Made by a program: the position numbers and the translations under genes
Part shown: in pieces, positions 1 to 12,711 of the stretch
Position numbering within the stretch: position 1 is the stretch's first letter
Layout of the letters: every line of letters starts with the position of its first letter
DNA from: Meandrina meandrites
Taxonomy: Eukaryota > Cnidaria > Anthozoa > Scleractinia > Meandrinidae
Direction: 5' to 3'
Length of the DNA: 64,000 nucleotides
Assembly (NCBI GenBank): GCA_963693305.1
Contig: OY855913.1
Coordinates: forward strand, 24,822,614-24,886,613
The notes under the pieces: generated by a model
Databases searched by the model: none
What the model saw: the letters and a program-made list of their open reading frames with translations, nothing else
What the model was told of the DNA's origin: nothing

Positions 1-3000
1 GATTTCCCCGAATTTCTCGATGGCCTTTTGTCTGGCTTCCTTCTTGGCGGCTTCCCTGGCTTGCATTCTTTCCGTGGCTTTTACTTTCATCTCTTCAGTC
101 TCTGTGGTTTGGGCGTTTGGATTCGCACCGCTACGTTAAAAAAAAGAAAGGACATGATTAGTATTTAGCATTATACTTCTTCTACCTAATTGTACCTTTG
201 ATACGGTTCGACGGCATTTCAGTCGATCCAAAATACCATGCAAGACCAGAAAGGTACGATGAGGTATTTACCGCAAATAAGGCGATATCAGGTCGGTGGC
301 AAGGCTACTGATTGGCTAATTGTGAATTTGGACAAGACTGTCGATTATCGGTCAGTGACAAACGGCTTAAGCGTGATTCTGAAAAAATCGGAGGCTATCC
401 AATAATATTTCTTGACAAGCATAGTTATTGCTAATTAAGAAGTGGGATATTTACGAAGACGCGCACGTCTTTTATAACATAACTTTTTTTCTGTTAACTT
501 TATTTGTAATATTTTGTAAGCACTTACTTGTTAAGAAGTTCAGACACGAGTTTAGCGAGGCCCTTTCTAGCGGCAACGTGCAGTGGCATTTCGCCATGTT
601 TGTTGGTGTGGTTAGGTTGGGCTCCGTGTGACGCTAAAAACAGGCCTGCCTCCTCTCGACCACAAGCGGCCGCCATATGGAGCAAGGAATCACCTTTTGT
701 TACAAAAATAAAACAAAAACTTATGACTAAAAAAATAGAGGTAAAGTAAGGACGAGTTGTTTAAGAGAACAATACACTCTTTTTATATAAGAATACAATT
801 TATAAAAATATCGAGGCTGAGATTTGCGAAATTTTAAGAATATTTCACGAATAATCCCGAGGCTGAGATTTTGATTAGAATATAATTTTGTTTGTTGAAA
901 ATTTGAAAATACAATACAATTATACGTTTTTAACTAAACCGTATAAAATTCTTCCTTACTCTAAACGGCAAAACAAACTAATAAAACGATAAAAACCTTC
1001 ACTAGCCACATCTGTATGGTTTTCAGATGGTATACAGATCTAGACACCAAAAACTCGTAATTCATGATTGATACCCCAATACATTCTAAAACAGAGATGC
1101 CATAAGCTATAATCTAAGAATATTCACAAGAATATTTTCAGCCTAAAATCGATAGAAAAATAAGAATATTCAGCCTGGAACGAAAAACAATATTCTTGTA
1201 AAAAAAAGTTTTATTTTAATAAGTCATTCCCATTTCTTGTTTTAAACTCCTGCCATCGTAAAGCAAATAGAAAGAAAGCGAAAGGAAAAAGCAAAATAGT
1301 CGATTAAAAGACTGAAACCATTAGTACACCATTGTATCGTTAGCTAGTGGACTTCTTTCGCTTATATTATATGCATTAGCTCAGAGTAAGATCTCTTCCG
1401 TTTTCTTTGTTAACCATTGAGTTTGTTCCTTTTAGAGGGGCATTCCAGTTCCCATATCAGTCTTTTTCAACCAAGTTTAAATAAAAGTGACTGTCGCTGC
1501 ATGTACTTCTCTCCACAGTTTCAAACGCACGGTTCTGTATGGTTCTAACAGAAACGCATTAGTGACAAATTTCCGCCTGCAAATGTCGCACATCCAATTT
1601 TCGTATTCTCCGTTTCCGAGAGCCGTCTGCTGTCTGCAGCTTTATACAATGCGCTAACCAAGTGTTGATGGGTTGTCTTCAATACCAACAACAACAAACA
1701 AACAACAACAACAATTACAATGAGAGAGACCAATCACCTGTTATGTTGTTAATAGCATCCGGACTCGCCCCATGCTTCACCAGCTTGGCCGCCAGGCTGT
1801 CTTCGTCCATTGGATCAACTCTTGTGTCACGCGACAATGCTAGCCACAAAGGAACCCGCCCTTCATTGTCACGCAGCTCAAGATTAAGTCTGAAATGAAC
1901 ACAATCAATAATCAAAATCTAACATCACCGCGGCTGACTGCCATCTTGCAAACACCTTCATATTACAAAAGCAAAAGCCTTTTTAACACGGAAATCAGCG
2001 GTAATCATAACCCATGGCTAATTATTGGCAAATTCACAATCTGATTCGCTAAACAAGCACCTACTATTGATCAATCAAAGCTACTTAAAGTTTGCTTATG
2101 TTTCTTGTGCATTATGGCTGAAAAGGATTGAACAAAAACATCTCCATAGATCACTTTGAATTTTATCGATATTCTACATTTAATAGAATGCTCACTGGCT
2201 TCATTTTGCTAAACAATTTGGCTGAAGTTCTTTTTGCCCTCAGTCAACAGAAACCTTAAGCTCACTTCGCTGAAGTGTTAGTGTAATTTTCTAAAGATTT
2301 ACTAAAAACCATGACAGGCAAAACCAGTTTTCACTTTTACAATGTATGGGTATCAAATTGTAGCCCCAATCCCGAGGGCATGGTGATGGATGTAACTAAC
2401 AGGAGAGAGGTGAATCATCACTTTGATCTTGATGTACCATTTAATTCTCAAAACTAACATAAAAAGAAACGTATGAGAATAAGTAAGGAGAATTAGTACT
2501 TCAAATCTTCTTACTTGGCTTTCTGTAGAAGAACAGTGAGAACAGCATCATTCTGAGCTTCTATGGCTCTGTGTAAAGTAGTCCTGGAATATGAATAAAC
2601 ACACAGTCACGTAAGACAAACACGGTCAGGTGAACAAGAGCCAAGAAGTTTTGTTGAAGAACTCAAGAGGGGGAGGGGAAAGTGCAGTCTGAGCCCCCTA
2701 CTTCCAGTCTCTTTTACTCCTGCAGCTTCCCATCCCTTTCCCTAGCACTTGGTTGCCTCCTCTTTGTCCCAATTCTATTGCGAAATATAACAAAATGTTG
2801 TGAAATTTTTCTCAAATACTTCCGGATCCTACAACCTTAGGACTCCCGCTCTCCCCCCCCCCCCCCACCACCCCTTCTCTTCTCCCACTTCCCACTCCTT
2901 TACTCCCAGGCTCCAAGGCTCCCACCCTCCCAAGCTCCCAGGCTCCCACCCTACTGTCCCACCCATCATGGCAAGATTAGCAACTTTTAGAAATGAGGGC

Positions 3001-4102
3001 TCAGTCCAGTCTAGGAGAAAGTAAAAGTAAGTAAAAGTTGACGCCAACTGGTAATGTTTAAATTAAACATCAGTTACTCAAAAAAAGTTAACAGAGCTCT
3101 CTGAAATGTGGCGAACTTTTCTTCTTCTTCTTCTTCTATTGGGCTAAAATTACATTATTAACGGAGAGTTGACTTGTTTAAAGTTGAAGCTAAATTGGCC
3201 TCTGAGCTTGTGTTATTTGTTATGGATGAAAATTTATTTACTCCACTGTGTTTCTATCTACATGTACATTGGTAGATTAATGAGTTACAGCAAAATTATT
3301 GGAAAACTTGATAAAGATGCTGACGGGGAGAGGTAATTAACTTGCTAAGGACTAGCATCCACCAGGTTTAAAAAATAACATAGTTTTCACCTAAAAACAG
3401 TTGCAAACTTGTTTCACTACAGAAAAAAAACAGTGCTTCAGCACACACCTCCCTGCACTGTCCTGTGCATCAACATTGGCTCCGTTTTCGAGGAGCAGAA
3501 CAGCAATCCTCACCATGCCCTCTGATGATGTCATTGCCGATGAACCTCTTCCTCCAACGGAGGCAGAAGAAGCTGACCATGGCCTGCAGTATAAACAGTG
3601 CAACTATTATCAAAGCAGGTTCCAGAAATAACAATCACTCAACTGAAAGCTATTGAGCAGTACTTTCATGTGCACTGTAGAAGGTGCCCGGGGGGAAGGG
3701 GATACTCGGGATTTCAAGTGACAGGGATGATCGAATGGGGGCAAAAAATCAAGACCCCAAAAAATCACAAGGGCTTCCAACAAAACCCCCAAAAAATCTC
3801 TGGACCAAAAATTCACCCCCAAAAGATCGCATGCTGAATTTCTGACCCTTTAATTTCGAGACAGGGGAGAATAAAAAAGCCAAATTTTCCTACTCAAAAA
3901 ATCCCATAATCGAAAATTTCAACCCCAAAAAGTCCTTTGAACATCCTTCTTGCCCTACTCTTTACGATTAGTGTGTGGGTTCTTTAACTTCCCCTGCTGG
4001 CCATAACAGTGAAGATGCAGGAGATGGGGCCTACGGTTTATCATCCTCATCCGAGAAGACGAATATCTAACCATTTGCAGATGCCATTGCAAAGGCAGCA
4101 TG

Positions 4103-4143
<41 letters not shown>

Positions 4144-7100
4144 TGGGGCTAGAACCCGAGACCTCCCGCACGGTAGTCTGACGCTCTACCAACTGAGCTA
4201 ACCAGTCGGCAGTTTCATGTGATACTGTTTATTATGCTGCACAAAGTGGTTCTTACTTTTAAGCCTGTGAATGAGACCCTAGAGTGTGACTGTCCATTCA
4301 AATGAAAGCTATTGAGCAGTACTTTCATGTGGTACTGTTTATTATGCTCAGCTGTACAACGTGGTTCTAACTTTTAAGTCTGTGCATGAAACCCCAGTGT
4401 GTGACCATTCAAATGAAAGCTATGTAGGACTTTCATGTGCTGTTGCTTGTCTATCAAAGTTTTGACACTTAACTCACTTGTAAGAAGCAGCCAGATGTAG
4501 CGGTGTCACATGTTCACTGTGTGTTGCAGCACTGCCTCTTGCTCCATTCTTGATTAAAAATGTTGCAGAAAATTCATCTCCCTGCACAATGGCTTTATGC
4601 AACAAACACTTGCCATCAAAATCAGCCATGTTGACATCACAGCCATGACCAACAAGGGTCCTAGCAATACTTTCTTGTTTTTCTGTGAGTGCGATGTGAA
4701 GAGGGACCTGGCCACTGGAAGGTTCCAACTCATTCAGTTTACCAGGTAGCTACAAAAGAAAAATGTATATAAATTAACGATAAAATTAAAGTGGAAGCTC
4801 TCGTAAGCAAACACCTTTTATCAGTTGTGGTATAACTAGAGCAGGTTGTTAATGAGAATGTGCTTTAACTTACAATATGTAACAATCTTGAAATTTATTA
4901 AATTAATTATTATTAACATTTTAAAATCACCAGAATTGTTTTACAAGCATTAAAGGGGGCAGTATCACAGAAGGTCGTCTATATTTTTGCGTAAACTATG
5001 CTAGAATTATAAAGGTTCACTCACAGACCAACAAGATAATCTTAAATGCCAAAAAGGCTTAAATGGACTCTATACTGATGCATATAAACCATAATCAATG
5101 TTTTTTTTAGCGATTTTCCTCCAAGTAACACTGTCAAACTTGAAAACGTCGATCGGCCCGACGTTTTTAAATTTTAGACCGCTTTTTTTCTACCCGTCCG
5201 CAGCCACATCAGCTTTCATGACCAGTACAGTGCATTTTAGTAAGGTTAGACAACTATTAGTGGATTTCCAACTAATACCAGCATGTTCATTGGATTTTCA
5301 AGTAGGCCGTATCGTGGTGAGACTGCCCCTTTAACTAAGGTAGTAGTCCCCCCTCCCCCAGAGAATGAGCTCAAACATACATGGTTTTGTTTTTACCTGT
5401 GAATTAAATTCTATCAGGAACAGAAAAACTACATCTTCTCTGTGGTGCCTGACTGCAAGGTGAAGTGGGAAGCCAGACTTTGATTTGAACATTTCATACA
5501 ATAACGGTGCACTCATACTGCTAAAATCCTCTGTCTTCAGGTCATGCTGAAATTAAAACATCATGAAGGCTGTACTTAGTTTTGAACTGTGTGTTACAAG
5601 GAACAAATCTACTGAAACTTGTTAACCACAGAACCTTTGTTAGCTAGAAAAACAAAGTTAAAACTTTAACAGTAAAGAGCCAATATGGCTACATGTAAAA
5701 TGCTCTAAAGTAGGAGTTTATTATAAGTCTTAAAATGCTTCTGCGTGGGTCACCAAAGCATTTTCTAAGAGAACGCACAGTTTTGTATGGTCAATGGAAG
5801 GTCAACAACGCCAGGGGATGCAATATACAGCAAGCAAAAGACTTCCTGCATAGTGATGGAACCTTTTGGCCCATGTACACTGTAGGGTGGAGTCATCTGA
5901 GATGAGTACCAGATCACTGTTTACACTGGAGCCCCAATAATGATCAACATCAAATTTCTCTTCTCAGGTGATGAGAAACTTGTGTACACTGTGCACTTGC
6001 CAAATGGAGATGATCTTTAATTATTATAAACTAACCCAATGATTAGAGATAATTTCTGCACAATACTTCTGCAAGTCCTTGGCACCAATATCTTCTGCTG
6101 TCTGGTAAAACTTGATACAGTTTGATACTGACACCGAAGACATCAGCATCTTCTCACACCTAACAAATGAAAACGTGTGGTGTACTTATCAAACAATCTC
6201 ACTGTAAACTCAGTGAGTCCCATAGTGCTTGTCCCTTAAGGAGACCAATCTGGTCAGGACCTAAGCTTTTATAGGCCCCAAATAGATGCCAGTTTTTCAG
6301 GTCTGCTTGGTCCAGACTGTCGATAAGGCACGACATGACAGAATTTTTTTGATTTCTTGACATGCAACCCTTAACAAGACCTTGTCAGCTTAAAATAATG
6401 GCATTCTGCCCTGAACTCCTAATGCAAGACCAGCATCTATGATTTACACCAAGCAAGGTGACAAGCATTCCCTTACCTTTCATATGGTCCCTAAATCCCC
6501 CAACCCCATAGGATGTCAGCTTACATTTTGTCTTGCGTTTTTGGACTTGACTGTAGTGGTACAGTAAGATGGCACACTGAATAATGTTCCTTTGTTCTTA
6601 CCTCTCCTTCAGCTCTTTGAGTCTGTACTTTTTTGCAGCTTTAACCAGCTCTATAAGAAAAGCTTCATCATGAGGTATTTCTGCCTGGTCGGTGTAAACC
6701 CACTTCATTAGAGTCAAACCAACTGATGAACTTACATCTAAAAGAAAAACAATTTGAGATTAAAGTGATGATTATTACCGGTACATGTTAAGTGATATAC
6801 GGCTACTTAGATTGGATTTCTGAGCATACATGTATGCATTTTATTACATTCCCCTATGTCATATCATTTACATGATAGCAAACCGCGAGTGTCAGGGGTA
6901 AAGTCATTGCAGAGTTTGACTGAGGAAGCAAATCTGTAAAAAAGGTTTTCAGTTTGAGTTAAACAGGAAAGTTCTTAGAAATCAACATTGCGATGTCAGC
7001 CGATTTCCACTTTACAAAAAGAAAAGGTGACAATAGAAGTGTGTGTTTGAATAAGACTCCGTTAAGTATCATTTTGTGAAAAAACATTATTTTTATAATG

Positions 7101-10100
7101 GTTACCTGTTAATTCAAGTTCACTGATCTCATTCAGGTCTCTGTTACTCCAATGGTCTCCACGTGCTGCCAAAACAAACTTGTGGGCCTTTATTTTTTGG
7201 TCCGCAAAACATACTGTGATATCACTACACATAAATAAACAAAATTGATTTTAAATTCACGGCATATTAAGTAGCAAGTCACTTTATGCTAACGTACAGA
7301 ACTTTGAGTTAAATGTTGGCATACACCACCTCCTATTATTTATCTTGAAGTCGAACAGAAGGACCATCAGTGTAATCAAGCTCTTAACACTACAGTGTAG
7401 CTCTGAACCCTACAAGTACACTGACAGTTAGCTTCCATCCATCCAAGGCTGGATCTAACTGCCAACTGTCTTAAATTCCCTTTAGGACCTGAGCCAAAAG
7501 ATTTCTCGACAATTTAATCCACTTCTTTTCCACTGCAGTAGGACTTAACTAGCAAAACTGATGGTTTAATAAATAATCCAAGAGACTTGAAAAATGCAAA
7601 AGGGCAAGTTAGCATGCATGACTGAAGCAGTCTTCGCAATTCCGCACCTGTATAAATCCTTATCAAACAGTTCAGCAACAGTTTTCAGTAATCTGCTCAC
7701 AAAGGTGTTGTCGTGCTCTCCAGTCTTTCCAGATGCCGCTACAGCTATGCTATACTTCTGCTCCAGATCCACGTGTTTGTTTTGTAGTTTGACATACTCC
7801 TGACGTAACAGGCTCAGGTGCCGTTCCAACTTGGCCACCTGACCTATGTCCATTAAAATATAACAGATAATTATCAACCCAGATTATTTTCTGATTTACC
7901 AAGTTCAAGCCATACAGGTGGAGTATAAAAGTACTATCTCTCTCTTTCAGGTTTTTCCAGTTTTTCCAAACTGTAACTTTTGGCTGAATGGACTGTGTCC
8001 TCTGACTGTTTAGAAACAATTTTATTTGTACAAGTTTACCTTCATGTACACAAAAGAAGGTGAAGGAATACAGCTATTTTGAGAAACGTAGTCGGAAAAA
8101 AAGCACAAAACTGCACAAGCCAATCCCGAAAGATAGTATGGGTAGACGCATTGAGCTACTGCACGTGTTGAATACTAATGAGATATAACAACAAAATAAG
8201 TGCGAATTTCCGGTTTTCTTTCTTTTCAGACATGTAGAAATAAGGTACGTTTAGCCCCTCTGAACTTAAGAATAATTTTCCTCACTCAAAGACATGCAAC
8301 AGTAAAATTAAAGCTACAGATGTAGGCCCCTGAGAAGAAAAACAAATTTTCCACGTGCAAAAAAACAAACTTGTAAATTTCCTTTAGACTAATATGCAAA
8401 ATTCCAGTGAATACCCAGACCACCTTTCGGTCTTGTCGCATACACTTTGATATTTTTTTTTCCCGACAACCTTTCTCAAAATAGCTGTATACAACTTTCA
8501 CAAATATGTGATAATCAGTGCATAAGCCATGACCACAACAGTTCATCATCCCCCTAGCACATTTTTCAAAAAAAAATGTGTGCAAGTTCATAACATGTTG
8601 TACCAGTATTGATGTAATGTATATGAAATGATTCATATATGTTGTACTAGTACTAGTATCGTACTGGTGCCTTCTTGTGAATGTAGGTTGTGTCGCCCCA
8701 TCGGCTTGTCGCCCCAAGTTGTGTCGCCCCATCGAAGTTATGTCGCCTCAACATCGAAGTTATGTCGCCCCAACATCGAAGTTGTGTCGCCCCAGGGAAG
8801 TGTACGTAACTTAGAATGAATCGCTTACCGATTTTATATTTTATCGATCGTCCAAACACGCAAAATTTGGCTTACTTTAGAATTTTTTTGCAATCGTTTG
8901 AAGTAAAGTATCCTAAAATAGAAACTGTATTGCATTGAACTAACTTTTCTCTCATGTTTTACATTAAAAGGAACTTTTGTACAGGAAAGGAAAATCAAAG
9001 AACTTTACAATACGGTTTGCCATCTTGGAGAACTTGGTAACCAAAATATGAATCGTGTTTGGTAGGTTACTAAGTTACCGCACTGTGTTGTATGCAAATT
9101 TATTTGATGCAAAAAACAATGACAATAGACTTCAATTAATTGCACTTTTTTATTATAAAATGACTAAATCCCTATTTACATGTTCTTATGACTACTAATC
9201 TTAACCTAACCTTTATATGCTTGGAGCAAACGCGATTTATTGTAACACTCTATGTGGAATATAACTTGAAATCTTTGTACACGTAACAAACACTTAGTGA
9301 AAAACTAATTCTAATTCGTAAGTTGACTATAAATCGAAAACTTTTTACACGTAACAAACACTTAGTGAAAAACTAATTCTAATTCGTAAGTTGACTATAA
9401 ATCGAAATCTTTCTACACGTAACAAACACTTAGCTTGTTTTACAAACAGTTCCGGGCGAACGGGTCTTAGAGCGAAACGAATTTATTTACACTCCTCTCG
9501 GTCCAACAGACGGGTTAGTCTAATAAAACAAAAAAAAATAGGAAAAGAATCGAATTAGATGGGCATTCAACATAGAAGCGTAAATTGTTTTTTGTTCGTT
9601 TTCTGGATAAGCAATATATACCTTTGGCCGCACTGTGCACTGCCAATGCGTAGCATTGACGCTGGCGGAGGCGATGATGGAGGTGAAGGTGCTGTAGGTG
9701 GCAACAGTGGAGCTGGGACCATTAGGTCGTCCTCTTGCTCAGATGACTCAAACTCGGTGCATGCAGCACAATGCCAGTCGATTTCAATGTCGTCTCTGAC
9801 TGCCGCACGGTAAGTTTCTTGCGAAATACCTGTGGAATAAAAGCACAATTGTTAAATTTGGTTTCTTACACGTGCCATAAACTAAGAAACAGAGAAAATG
9901 GAGGATAACTTACCAGTGTTACAAACACGGTGATTCCAGCGAAAACAGCCATCGCATTGAACTCCCTGTTGTCTAGGCCGAACAGGTTCATTGCAAACGA
10001 TGCAGTTGATTAGTTGCGCAGTCGCCATGGTATAAACTAAATAAACTCGTATCAAAACTCGTAGAACAATTTGTAAACGTGATAGTCGCAACGTAGTGGT

Positions 10101-11499
10101 CATATGATCAATTGAGTCCATCTTTCTTTTTTTTTTCCTTTTATGCAGGGCAGTAGGATCCAAATACCATTTCTGTTAGTTTTAAGTGCTTTGATTGGTT
10201 TGTTTATTTTTACTTAAACAATAGAGATAAATCAATAAACAATCAGATTTCGCATGTATTGATATGTAAATTTAACTAGCCCGCCCACCCACGCACCAGA
10301 AAATTGTATTGTTTCCTCATAGGTCCGTTAAATTGAAAGACCCCATTAGCAGGGTTTAGTTCGTGTTTCTTTGTCAAGTCCTGTTAAATAAACGTAGACT
10401 CGTTTGCGTGCTCCAACTGCCGAGTTGGCCTGGGTAGTGTTTGATTGTGCTCGCGCTGGCTTTCAAGCCAACTGATATTGTTTTTTTTTAAAGCGTGTTT
10501 TTTTTTAGCGTGTTTGTACTTCGTAAAGGACAAAGTTACATATAAGTCGTTTCGAAAGTCATTGGACTTAACCTTATCCTCATACACAAAGTTAATGCAG
10601 GTAACTAAGTCGAGTCGATCGAGTTAATCGATCGATGAATACTTTATAAGCAAAGTTACATGGTTTAAGTCGTTCGAGTTAATCAATCGATCAATGACTC
10701 TTTCAAACCTTATCCTCATAAGTTACATGCATGTTCTAAGTCATTGTTAATCGATCGATGACCCTTACTAACGTTTACTTCATATACAAAGTTTAAAACT
10801 TGTTGTGAGTTAAGTCGGGGCGACATAACTTCGATGTTGGGGCGACATAATTTCGATGGGGCGACACAACTTGGGGCGACAAGCCGATGGGGCGACACAA
10901 CCTGACACCCTTCTTGTAGCCAACAAAGGGCTTGCTTGACACAACATAACTTACAGCAAACAAACCAATTGCAATTCTCGTACAGAATTAGCAAGACAGC
11001 TAAATTGCTAGACCTCATAAAAAAATGAGATGAGAGATGATACGATGGTCGTCACTTCACTCAATATCCTCAACCAGGCCGAATATATTGATTTCCATCG
11101 AGATCGCGTGTATATCTCAATTAATCACCACATTAACTTAACAAAACGCGACGAGCAGCGTGTTTTGATTTCCTAAAACGGCTTCTCTTCACAAGGGGAA
11201 CATATACTGAAAAGAAACGAATGAAATGTAAAACGGTGTACGGGCAGGAAATCGAGTAGCATGGAGCAAAGGAAAGGACCAGAATGACCGGGCAGATTTG
11301 CCAGCTTTAAGCTTATCATGGTTGAACCGGCGTGATTTTTGCAATTTCCAAGCTTTCGATTACGCTTCAAAAAACGAATACTTGTAAGAAATCGATAACT
11401 CACCAAATGATTAAAAATGTTTGCATGCATTTACAGTAGAAGAGAGCACCGTTTAAAGTGCAACTCGAACAACAATTTACACTCACCTTCGTCCGCCAT
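1..11499 (-). CDS. ANKFY1: ANKFY1 / Rabankyrin-5 (ankyrin repeat, BTB and FYVE protein), 5' half, 3' end off window
   Basis: Rab5 effector of early endosomes and macropinosomes (family knowledge). Exons read on the minus strand: 11487-11499, 7648-7843, 7106-7224, 6602-6737, 6036-6159, 5397-5546, 4478-4749, 3449-3583, 2515-2583, 1738-1889, 528-693 and 1-130 (continues off the left edge). Every junction is GT-AG and all phases agree, giving about 554 codons of a protein that is near 1170 residues in vertebrates. Order of parts: MADEGQVAKLERHL start, a coiled coil (about 5-45), a BTB domain (from about 69; DITVCFADQKIKAHKF), a BACK-like stretch, then ankyrin repeats (for example TPLHLAASYK and GANVDAQDSAGR). 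The start is placed in a 13-nt coding exon because MADEG matches the vertebrate MAEEE-VAKLEKHL start and the phase fits. The FYVE domain is outside the window. Introns carry a Mutator-like element, a TTAA element and a SINE. Confidence 0.93.
3690..3954. repeat. Diverged copy of the GGTACTCGAGATTCCAAGTG repeat family
   Basis: The phrase GGGATTTCAAGTGACAGGG followed by ATGATCGAATGGGGGC matches the ends of the elements at 21473-23533 and 54807-55260. Its boundaries are not clear here. It lies inside ANKFY1 intron sequence next to the SINE. Confidence 0.5.
3955..4210 (-). mobile_element. tRNA-derived SINE in ANKFY1 intron
   Basis: The minus strand starting at 4210 reads like a tRNA: an A box (TTAGCTCAGTTGG, perfect) and a degenerate B box (GGTTCTAGCCC) are spaced as in a Pol III promoter. 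It is followed by a non-tRNA body with the motif GATAAACCGTAGGCCCC and a tail with GTTAAAGAACCC. This is the arrangement of tRNA-headed animal SINEs. The left boundary is uncertain and no clear TSD was found. Confidence 0.7.
4211..4445. repeat. About 109-bp tandem satellite, interrupted by the SINE
   Basis: The phrase TTTCATGTG(G/A)TACTG recurs at 4213, 4323 and (partly) 4431, that is every 108-110 bp, with the phrase CCATTCAAATGAAAGCTAT between copies. A further partial copy lies at 3640-3675, on the far side of 3676-4210. I recall this sequence as abundant in coral genomes, but that is memory and not a search. Confidence 0.7.
4954..5330. mobile_element. TTAA-flanked MITE in ANKFY1 intron (Kolobok-like ends)
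   Basis: It is flanked by TTAA at 4950-4953 and 5331-5334. Left terminus AGGGGGCAGTATCAC; right terminus in reverse complement AGGGGCAGTCTCACC. It is 377 bp with no coding capacity. TTAA target sites with purine-purine termini fit the Kolobok superfamily better than piggyBac; this is inference from ends only. Confidence 0.7.
9266..9432. repeat. 68-bp tandem repeat, about 2.4 copies, inside the Mutator-like element
   Basis: ACACGTAACAAACACTTAG starts at 9279, 9347 and 9415, an exact 68-bp period. The copies are nearly identical, so this is recent tandem duplication inside the transposon. Confidence 0.9.
9567..10028 (-). CDS. PHD-type zinc-finger protein of the intron-1 transposon (two exons, truncated)
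   Basis: Exon 1 is 10028-9914 (ATG at 10028, donor CTG|GTAAG). Exon 2 is 9829-9567 (acceptor CACAG), in phase, ending at TGA 9567-9569. Together they give a complete C4HC3 PHD pattern: CIVC, CDGC, WNHRVC and CAAC. A Ser/Glu then Pro-rich tail follows (SSEQEDD, then a run of prolines). PHD fingers usually read histone tails. As far as I recall, they also accompany transposase genes in invertebrate elements. The transposase part is absent here; a GTATAT near 9618 could be a donor to a lost exon. It has no obvious host role. Confidence 0.6.
11487..11499 (-). CDS. ANKFY1: ANKFY1 coding exon 1 (13 nt) with 5' UTR upstream
   Basis: ATG GCG GAC GAA G followed by a GTGAGT donor. It joins exon 2 at 7843 (acceptor ATAG|GTCAG) to read MADEGQVAKL. 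The start sits in an AAACATGGCGGAC context, which resembles a YY1-type site. The roughly 150 bp upstream (11500-11650) are the likely 5' UTR and core promoter; no TATA box is obvious. Intron 1 is 3.6 kb and contains the PHD-finger transposon. Confidence 0.75.
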
Positions 11500-11906
11500 G
11501 TTTGATCTTGATTCTGCGCTCGTCCCATACCCACTGGGTTTGTCGTGGAGGGGTAGTGGAGTGGGGAGTTCACCCTCCTCACAGCTGGGTACAGGGGGTT
11601 TGTCCAGAGATATACAGGAGCGAGAGGAACCAGTTGAAGGAGTTCTAGCACGCGCAGTGCGTATGCTCCATTGTTTGAAAAAGTATTTTACCCTTTTTTA
11701 TAGTCTACCTCTAATATCAAGTTAGGTTTAAATGAGAATTGCTTGAATTTCTTTGTTACTGAAAGTTAATTTTCACAATTATGTGCTACAGCCATGCTAC
11801 AGCCATGATTGTGGAGATTTATTGGTAAAAGATGACAGCTTTGAATGAAAGGGGCCGAAGCCGGATGTGGGGGAGGGAGCAAGAAAATGGGTTCTTTGTC
11901 ACAAAC

Positions 11907-12137
11907 CATTCTCTTCCCCAGGGGCTGCAATCCTTCTGATCTGTGCCTGGGATCGAGACCTCTGATCTGCCTCCAACACTGAAAGTCCGCGATTGAGGTT
12001 CATTGTCAAATCTGAGAAATCTGATTGGCTGAAAAATACAGAGCCAGTAATCTGTGCATGCTCAGTAATTGGGATCGGCCAGAGGTCTCGATCCCTGGTG
12101 CAGACCAGAAGGATCGCAGCCTCTGGGGACGCGAATG
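11907..12137. mobile_element. 231-bp Mutator-like MITE
   Basis: A perfect 9-bp TSD GTCACAAAC lies at 11898-11906 and 12138-12146. The TIRs are about 60 bp: the left begins CATTCTCTTCCCCAGGGGC and the right (reverse complement) CATTCGCGTCCCCAGAGGC. It has no coding capacity. It lies between ANKFY1 and PHETA; the remaining intergenic sequence (11650-11897, 12147-12711) shows nothing recognisable beyond the probable PHETA 3' UTR. Confidence 0.85.
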
Positions 12138-12711
12138 GTCACAAACAATACAGTAAAACATACTGACAGAAAATTCATTTTATTCTTGTTGTTGTTACAA
12201 ATTCTGATTACCAATTTAAGCTCTAACTTGACAAAATATTTAGTATTAATATTTAATGATAATCCCTGATCATGAGCAATTTAGTAAAATTCAATTCAAT
12301 TTGTCGCATGAATTTGTAGGGAAATGTGATTTCTAATAAATTTATTTCAGTCAGTGAAGCTAGACATTGGCAAAAATATACAATAAAATTTTAAGCTTTT
12401 TTCAAGCAATGTTGCATGGTCATTTAATTGTTCTTGATCTAGCTCTTTCTATCTTGGTGAGGAAGAGTCAGAAGTGGGCTGCAGCATTCAATTCAAAGTA
12501 ATGACGAAGGTCCTCACGCAAATTGCCTACTTCTAAGAAAAATTAAAAACTTCTCATATATTGTTTACTATAACACCAAAGTTGTAAAATATTGACTCAA
12601 TTGCGCTGTCTGCCACGATTTGAAATATACCAGAAATCATTGAATAACAGGGTCATAATCTGAGCAAATCAGAAAACTAATTTTCCTGGTAACGACAAGA
12701 GACTGGTGCCT

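Larger units (their letters stand above)
8679..10908. mobile_element. Mutator-like DNA transposon (non-autonomous) with PHD-finger gene, in ANKFY1 intron 1
   Basis: A 9-bp TSD CCTTCTTGT lies at 8670-8678 and 10909-10917. The TIRs (about 8679-8795 and 10813-10908) share the core GGTTGTGTCGCCCCATCGGC and are built from repeats of a TGTCGCCCC(A) motif with spacer CATCGAAGTT. A 9-bp TSD is typical of Mutator-like elements. Inside, minus-strand exons encode a PHD finger but no transposase core is readable, so it looks like an internal-deletion derivative. It also has a 68-bp tandem repeat (9266-9432) and subterminal repeats with GTTAATCGATCGATGA (10600-10765). Confidence 0.85.

Noticed and set aside
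4128..4210. tRNA gene on the minus strand
   Set aside because: The A box is perfect, but the B box is degenerate (GGTTCTAGCCC) and the acceptor ends do not pair well. A SINE body follows directly.
7566..7853. ATG at 7853 as the ANKFY1 start
   Set aside because: The codons before VAKLERHL there come from intron sequence. MADEG at 11499 splices in phase at 7843 and matches the conserved start.
8286..8732. 148-codon minus-strand frame in ANKFY1 intron 1
   Set aside because: Its composition is intron-like, it has no recognisable motif, and it runs into the transposon TIR.
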